The position numbers were made by a program, and so were the translations under genes. Positions 11,020 to 14,778 of a stretch of 14,778 nt of DNA are shown here, in pieces (within the stretch, counting starts at the first letter, position 1; each line of letters opens with the position of its first letter). The DNA comes from Clostridia bacterium (GTDB taxonomy: Bacteria; Bacillota; Clostridia; Oscillospirales; CAG-272). The stretch covers positions 1 through 14,778 of the forward strand of contig CAAGDE010000162.1 of the NCBI GenBank assembly GCA_900768535.1, given 5' to 3'. The notes below the pieces were generated by a model. The model did no database searches. It saw nothing but the letters and a program-made list of their open reading frames with translations, and was not told the origin of the DNA.

Positions 11020-13005
11020 ATGAATCAGACGCAAAAGGACGGGCAGCTCCGGGAGCGAAAGTTTTTCAACTCCCGGTGGAAGCTGATCATTTACGATCTG
11101 TTTATCTGTCTTGTCATCGAGATCCTGTTCCTGCTGGTCTATCAGGGAACGCCGGAGAATCTGACCGATGCGGACATTCTTTTTCATATGCTGCTCTCCA
11201 CCGGCTTCATCTTCGGGATGCGTGTGGTGTGGAAGGTCTATAACCAGGTCTGGCGCTACGGCGGCATTCAGAGCTATATCCGTCTGCTGGTTGCGGACAG
11301 CTGTGCCGGGGTGCTGTACCTTGTGGCGCAGAAAGCGCTCCCCATTCAGCCGATCTCGTTTTTGCAGGCGCTTTCCATCATCTGTATGTGCCTGCTGACC
11401 TGTCTTGCCATGCGCATGGTTTACCGGTACGCATACAAATGCTGCCGGAAGGACTCGGTGCTGGGAAAGATTCTCAATCCTTTGATCCGTGTATTCGCGG
11501 GGGAGGGGATCGAGCTTGGCTCGGGACAGCAGAGCAGTAAGATCCGCGTGGCAATCGTCGGCGCGGGCAGAGTGGGCGTGGCACTGGCGGAGGAGCTTTT
11601 GAATCCGCTTTCCTCCTATGTGCCGAAGTGTTTTATAGATATAAATGATGAAAAAGTCGGCAGACAGATCTACAACGTGCCGATTATCGATGAAAAGGAC
11701 GTCACGCGGGAGACGCTGGACCGCTTTGACATTCAGGAGATCATCTTCGCCCTGCCCCAGATGAACGCCGAGGAGAAGCGCGGGCTGTACGAGCAGTACA
11801 AGGGCTTCGGCAGGAAGGTCAAGGTGTATGACTACCCCGTGATGCAGCAGGTCGGTGAGGGGAAGCGGCACTTGCGGGAGTTTGATATTGAGGAGCTGCT
11901 GTTCCGCAAGCCGGTTGTTGTCACCGATGAGAAGACCGGCGCGTTCTATCATGACAAGGTGGTCCTGATTACGGGCGGCGGCGGAAGCATCGGAAGCGAG
12001 CTGTGCCGTCAGATTGCAAAGATGAAGCCGCGGATGCTGGTGATCCTGGACATTTACGAAAACGGCGCATACGACATTCAGCAGGAACTGAAGATTGCCT
12101 ACGGGAGCGAGCTGGATCTGCGCGTGGAGATTCTCTCCGTGTGCAACCGGCAGGCGCTGGAGCGGCTGTTTGCGAACTACCGCCCGGAAATCGTCATCCA
12201 TGCGGCGGCGCATAAGCACGTCCCGCTGATGGAGCACAACTGCTGTGAGGCGATCGAAAACAACGTGTTCGGTACGCTGAACGCAGTGGAGCTTTCCGAA
12301 AAATACGGCGTCGGACGCTTTCTGATGGTGTCCACGGACAAGGCGGTCAACCCGACCAACGTCATGGGCGCGACCAAGCGGGTGTGCGAAATGATTGTGC
12401 AGAGCCACAGCCGCACCTCGCCCACCACCACCTTCAGTGCCACGCGGTTCGGCAACGTGCTGGGCAGTGCCGGCTCGGTGATTCCGCTGTTCCGGCGGCA
12501 GATCATGAACGGCGGCCCCATCACGGTCACGGACAAGCGCATCATCCGGTATTTCATGACCATTCCGGAGGCGAGCCGACTGGTGCTGCAATCGGGCGCG
12601 ATGGCGAAAAACGGCGAGCTGTTTGTGCTGGATATGGGCAAGCCGGTGAAGATTCTCGATCTGGCGGAGAACATGATCCGCCTCAGCGGCTATGAGCCGT
12701 ACCGGGATATCGACATCATCGAAACGGGCCTGCGCCCTGGAGAAAAGCTGTATGAGGAGCTGCTGGTAAAGACCGAGGAGTTGGACAAGACCGAGAACAG
12801 CCTGATCTTTATCGAGCGCGATGATCCGATCGGTCCGGAGGAGCTTGCCGGCAGGCTGGAGCTTCTGCGAAAGGCGATTTCCGGCGGCAGCGACTGGAGT
12901 GCCAAGTCCGCCCTGCACGAGGTGGTGCCGACCTACCGACGTCCGGAGGAGGTCAACCGCACGGCGCAGAAGGCGGAGGAGATGAAGCTCGCGGCGGGTG
13001 TGTGA
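11020..13005 (+). CDS. Membrane-bound nucleotide-sugar 4,6-dehydratase (CapD/WbpM/PglF type)
   Basis: A 661-residue protein of the large membrane dehydratase subfamily that converts UDP-GlcNAc (or similar) to a 4-keto-6-deoxy sugar for capsule, glycan or O-glycosylation precursors. Four hydrophobic segments (about 22-42, 52-70, 86-104, 112-136) form the N-terminal membrane part. A Rossmann domain follows with GAGRVG (181-186). The catalytic SDR domain has TGGGGSIGSE (318-327), HAAAHKHVPLME (394-405) and STDKAVNPTNVMGATKR (438-454). The usual catalytic Tyr is Met (M449, with K453), as is normal for this subfamily. The exact sugar cannot be told. The ATG has AAGGA 4-5 nt upstream. The stop overlaps the vanZ-like start (TGATG). 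Confidence 0.9.
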   Translation: MNQTQKDGQLRERKFFNSRWKLIIYDLFICLVIEILFLLVYQGTPENLTDADILFHMLLSTGFIFGMRVVWKVYNQVWRYGGIQSYIRLLVADSCAGVLYLVAQKALPIQPISFLQALSIICMCLLTCLAMRMVYRYAYKCCRKDSVLGKILNPLIRVFAGEGIELGSGQQSSKIRVAIVGAGRVGVALAEELLNPLSSYVPKCFIDINDEKVGRQIYNVPIIDEKDVTRETLDRFDIQEIIFALPQMNAEEKRGLYEQYKGFGRKVKVYDYPVMQQVGEGKRHLREFDIEELLFRKPVVVTDEKTGAFYHDKVVLITGGGGSIGSELCRQIAKMKPRMLVILDIYENGAYDIQQELKIAYGSELDLRVEILSVCNRQALERLFANYRPEIVIHAAAHKHVPLMEHNCCEAIENNVFGTLNAVELSEKYGVGRFLMVSTDKAVNPTNVMGATKRVCEMIVQSHSRTSPTTTFSATRFGNVLGSAGSVIPLFRRQIMNGGPITVTDKRIIRYFMTIPEASRLVLQSGAMAKNGELFVLDMGKPVKILDLAENMIRLSGYEPYRDIDIIETGLRPGEKLYEELLVKTEELDKTENSLIFIERDDPIGPEELAGRLELLRKAISGGSDWSAKSALHEVVPTYRRPEEVNRTAQKAEEMKLAAGV

Positions 13006-13469
13006 TGGAAAAACCAACGAAAAGACAAATCCTGCGCGCCGTTCTGTGGGCGGTGATTGCGCTCACGCTGGTGTTTATCTGGAGCCGGTCGGCGCGGGGC
13101 AAGGTCGCCTCGGACGGTGAGAGTCAGTGGGTGACGGAGCTGCTCCGGGAGATTTTCCGCACGGACAGCATCAGCCACGCATTTGTGCGGAAGCTGGCGC
13201 ATTTTACCGAGTTCGCCCTCCTCGGTGCGGAGCTGTCCCTCCTGCTTTGGCTGGAGCGGAAGGCGAGCGTGCAGTGGTACGTGAACATTTGGTTTGCGGG
13301 GGAGTTCTGCGCGCTTTGTGATGAGACGGTGCAGATTTTCAGCGGTCGGGGACCCATGGTGCGGGACGTCTGGCTGGACACGGCAGGCGCGACCTGCGGC
13401 ATCCTTTTGGTGCTGGGCGTCCGCGCGCTGACGGCGAACATACGGAACAGAAAACAGGCAGCCGAATGA
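13005..13469 (+). CDS. VanZ-family membrane protein
   Basis: This 154-residue protein resembles VanZ, linked to low-level teicoplanin resistance in enterococci but mostly of unknown function. Family blocks are FIWSRS (24-29), RKLAHFTEFALLG (62-74) and LCDETVQIFSGRGPMVRDVWLDTAG (104-128). Hydrophobic segments are at about 10-28, 68-84, 92-108 and 124-142. The ATG overlaps the dehydratase stop by one base; the GTG directly before it is also in frame, but ATG is preferred. Co-transcription with the dehydratase suggests an envelope role. The gene ends inside a terminator hairpin. Confidence 0.85.
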   Translation: MEKPTKRQILRAVLWAVIALTLVFIWSRSARGKVASDGESQWVTELLREIFRTDSISHAFVRKLAHFTEFALLGAELSLLLWLERKASVQWYVNIWFAGEFCALCDETVQIFSGRGPMVRDVWLDTAGATCGILLVLGVRALTANIRNRKQAAE

Positions 13470-13482
13470 TCCGGCTGCCTGT
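13454..13482. terminator. Bidirectional terminator between convergent genes
   Basis: ACAGGCAGCCG (13454-13464) and CGGCTGCCTGT (13472-13482) form a perfect 11-bp stem with a 7-nt loop. T-rich runs follow on both strands (GTTTTGCTGTTTG on plus, TTTTCTGTT on minus). The vanZ-like stop codon (13467-13469) lies in the loop. On the minus strand the hairpin begins 13 bp after the stop of the downstream gene. Confidence 0.85.
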
Positions 13483-13495
13483 GTTTTGCTGTTTG

Positions 13496-14470
13496 TTACG
13501 CCTTCGGGAACGGATAGGAGCCCGCGTCGGTGGCGAAGAAGAGCTTGCCGACGATGTACTTGTTGCAGGCGGATTCAAAGTTGATGACCACGCGGTCGCC
13601 CTGAACGGTCAGATCCTCGCTGAATGCGGGGAGGTCCAGCTGCCGGATCAGGTTCTTCTGCCCGATGTAGTAGAGCGGGACGGAGGTGTAGGCGCCTTCA
13701 TCGTCCGTGACCGCCACGCCGGAATCCAGCATTCCGTTGTAGAACTCCAGCGAGGAGGAATTCAGTCCCCAGGAGCGGGAGACGGCAATGACGCCGTTGT
13801 GAACGGCAAAGCCCTGCACCAGCCCCGGCACCGAAATGCGGAGGTCGGGCTGTGCCTTCAGTGTGCCGCTTTCCTCAATGGTGTAGCAGGAAACGATGGC
13901 GCGGTGCTCCTCGCCCTCCGGTGTTTTGAAGGCGTGGGTCATGTCGGTTTCGTAGTTTCCGGCGCGATAGAATTCGCCCACGTAGAGCTTGTCGCCGTCC
14001 GCAAAGCAGAAAGCGGCGCGGTTGTCGACCTTGATTTCCTCCAGGCAGGGGATGCGGTCGCCCGACTTGGCGGCAAGGACGGTTGCAAGGTCGTAGCGCA
14101 GAAGGGCGCTGCTGCCGGCGATATAGACGTACCTGTCGGTTGCGGTCACGCCGCCGCCGTGGCCCTTTCCGAGCGCACCGGAGAGATCCAGCGGCAGGAG
14201 CTTGCGGTGATCGTTGCCCTTGACATAGTAGAGCGTGAGGTGCTCGCCGTCATAGCCGGACTGGAGATAGGCATCGGCGGCGGGGAGGTAGGTAATGCCC
14301 TGGGGGGTAAAGCCGGAGTGGATGTCGGGAATGGCGCAGGCGCGTGCGTAGCCGTCGTAGTAGTCGCTGTAGAGGATGTACTTGGAAATGTCGAGCGCCG
14401 TCCATGCAATGATGATGACCAGCACGAGGATACCGAGGACGGAAAAGAAGACCTTGAGAAACTTTTTCAT
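13496..14470 (-). CDS. Membrane-anchored extracytoplasmic protein of unknown function, possible beta-propeller
   Basis: A 324-residue protein with lysines followed by one strong hydrophobic helix (residues about 4-25, MKKFLKVFFSVLGILVLVII), which is a signal anchor. The rest has short repeated beta-rich stretches such as GFTPQGITYLP, YVYIAGSSALLRYDL, KLYVGEFYRAGNYE, GLVQGFAVHNGVIAVSRSW and DLTVQGDRVVINFES. Their spacing looks like beta-propeller blades; this is inference from pattern only. I do not recognise the family. The ATG at 14470 is chosen because AAAGGA lies 8 nt upstream and the signal anchor starts there; the frame stays open further upstream without support. It is monocistronic and convergent with the vanZ-like gene. 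Confidence 0.75.
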   Translation of the reverse strand: MKKFLKVFFSVLGILVLVIIIAWTALDISKYILYSDYYDGYARACAIPDIHSGFTPQGITYLPAADAYLQSGYDGEHLTLYYVKGNDHRKLLPLDLSGALGKGHGGGVTATDRYVYIAGSSALLRYDLATVLAAKSGDRIPCLEEIKVDNRAAFCFADGDKLYVGEFYRAGNYETDMTHAFKTPEGEEHRAIVSCYTIEESGTLKAQPDLRISVPGLVQGFAVHNGVIAVSRSWGLNSSSLEFYNGMLDSGVAVTDDEGAYTSVPLYYIGQKNLIRQLDLPAFSEDLTVQGDRVVINFESACNKYIVGKLFFATDAGSYPFPKA

Positions 14471-14503
14471 GTGTTGCGTCCTTTCGTAATGAACTTTACC
14501 AAT

Positions 14504-14532
14504 ATTATAATCTGCAGATATGACGCTGATAT
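14504..14532 (-). promoter_or_regulatory. Probable promoter of the 13496-14470 gene
   Basis: A perfect -10 TATAAT (14509-14504) lies 17 bp after a poor -35 ATATCA (14532-14527) on the minus strand. The start would be about 27 nt before the ATG. The call rests mostly on the -10 box. Confidence 0.5.
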
Positions 14533-14544
14533 GAACAAAACGCC

Positions 14545-14575
14545 GAAATTTCGCCCCGCGCGGGGATTTCTTTTT
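14545..14575 (+). terminator. GC-rich hairpin with T run between divergent promoters
   Basis: The 12-bp palindrome CCCCGCGCGGGG (14554-14565) is flanked by GAAAT (14545-14549) and ATTTC (14566-14570), with a 4-nt bulge on one side, and is followed by TTTTT (14571-14575). It looks like a plus-strand terminator, but no plus-strand gene ends here. It could insulate the downstream promoter from antisense readthrough. Confidence 0.4.
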
Positions 14576-14625
14576 GTGGGAAGCGAAAAAATCCGCCATT
14601 TGCCGTTCATATTTTTGGAAAAAGC

Positions 14626-14654
14626 TTGACAAACCGGAAAAAGTGTGCTATAAT
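14626..14654 (+). promoter_or_regulatory. Consensus promoter upstream of the GACA-repeat gene
   Basis: TTGACA (14626-14631), 17-bp spacer, TATAAT (14649-14654) match sigma-A consensus at 12 of 12 positions. Transcription would start near 14661, giving a leader of about 58 nt to the GTG at 14719. Confidence 0.85.
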
Positions 14655-14698
14655 ACGGGTGTCAGATGAAAATTGACCGAATTTTTAAAAAATAATGC

Positions 14699-14718
14699 TT
14701 GACAAGGAGGGCGCGGTC

Positions 14719-14727
<9 letters not shown>
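14699..14727 (+). promoter_or_regulatory. Second promoter-like element overlapping the start of the repeat gene
   Basis: TTGACA (14699-14704), a 17-bp spacer and TACAAT (14722-14727) form another near-consensus promoter. It overlaps the Shine-Dalgarno and GTG start, so its transcripts would begin inside the GACA repeat and miss that start. Confidence 0.5.
14704..14710 (+). promoter_or_regulatory. Perfect Shine-Dalgarno before a GTG start
   Basis: AAGGAGG is followed 8 nt later by GTG (14719-14721). This is what marks the repeat-containing frame as translated. Confidence 0.6.

Positions 14728-14778
<51 letters not shown>

Noticed and set aside
10867..13017. Long open frame (716 codons) on the minus strand opposite the dehydratase
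   Set aside because: Composition is typical of an antisense frame (many His, Gln, Leu, Arg), with no motif. The plus-strand dehydratase has complete domains, a promoter and a Shine-Dalgarno site.
14471..14632. 54-residue N-terminal extension of the membrane-anchored protein
   Set aside because: It would bury the signal anchor and cover the gene's own promoter. The ATG at 14470 has a well-spaced AAAGGA.
14664..14693. Nine-codon open frame in the leader of the repeat gene
   Set aside because: It has no ribosome binding site and is within chance expectation for this short stretch.

Overview
The window reads as a piece of a GC-rich Gram-positive genome, most likely a gut-type Clostridia (Oscillospirales-like). 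The grounds are strong AAGGAGG ribosome binding sites, sigma-A promoters spaced at 17 bp, a plsX-containing type II fatty acid synthesis (FAS II) operon, a yybP-ykoY manganese riboswitch and a VanZ-family protein. The taxonomy is inference; there is no rRNA or tRNA here. The left end lies in inverted repeats and the right end stops inside a tetranucleotide repeat, so the window may be a whole assembly contig.

Layout. Positions 1-144 hold three inverted repeats downstream of plsX. Positions 145-8305 (minus strand) are a tightly packed lipid operon. In transcription order it is acpP, a double ketosynthase fusion, fabG, fabZ, fabD, accD, accA, an iron-sulfur-flavoprotein-like reductase and plsX. 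Gaps are 1-13 bp or ATGA overlaps. Upstream on the same strand are a DUF308/HdeD-like membrane protein (8358-8942) and a TetR-family regulator (9075-9626). Each has its own promoter, and a long hairpin separates them. Next comes mntP (9832-10401, minus) with a perfect-consensus promoter, a yybP-ykoY aptamer and two tandem terminators. Facing away from it, 11020-13469 (plus) carries a membrane nucleotide-sugar 4,6-dehydratase coupled to a VanZ-like gene, behind a 160-nt GC-rich leader. A bidirectional terminator then separates these from a convergent gene for a membrane-anchored, probably extracytoplasmic protein of unknown function (13496-14470, minus). The last 150 bp contain a consensus promoter, a perfect Shine-Dalgarno sequence and a GTG start leading straight into 11.5 copies of GACA.

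How the genes work together. AccA/AccD make malonyl-CoA, FabD loads it on the ACP, the ketosynthase, FabG and FabZ elongate and process the chain, and PlsX passes acyl groups to phospholipid synthesis. No fabH, enoyl-ACP reductase, accB or accC is present here. The most unusual protein is the 788-residue ketosynthase fusion. Its first half has an intact Cys-His-His triad; its second half has lost all three residues, as in the chain-length factors of type II polyketide synthases. The second notable feature is the GACA repeat at the start of a putative translated gene, which has the architecture of a phase-variable contingency locus.
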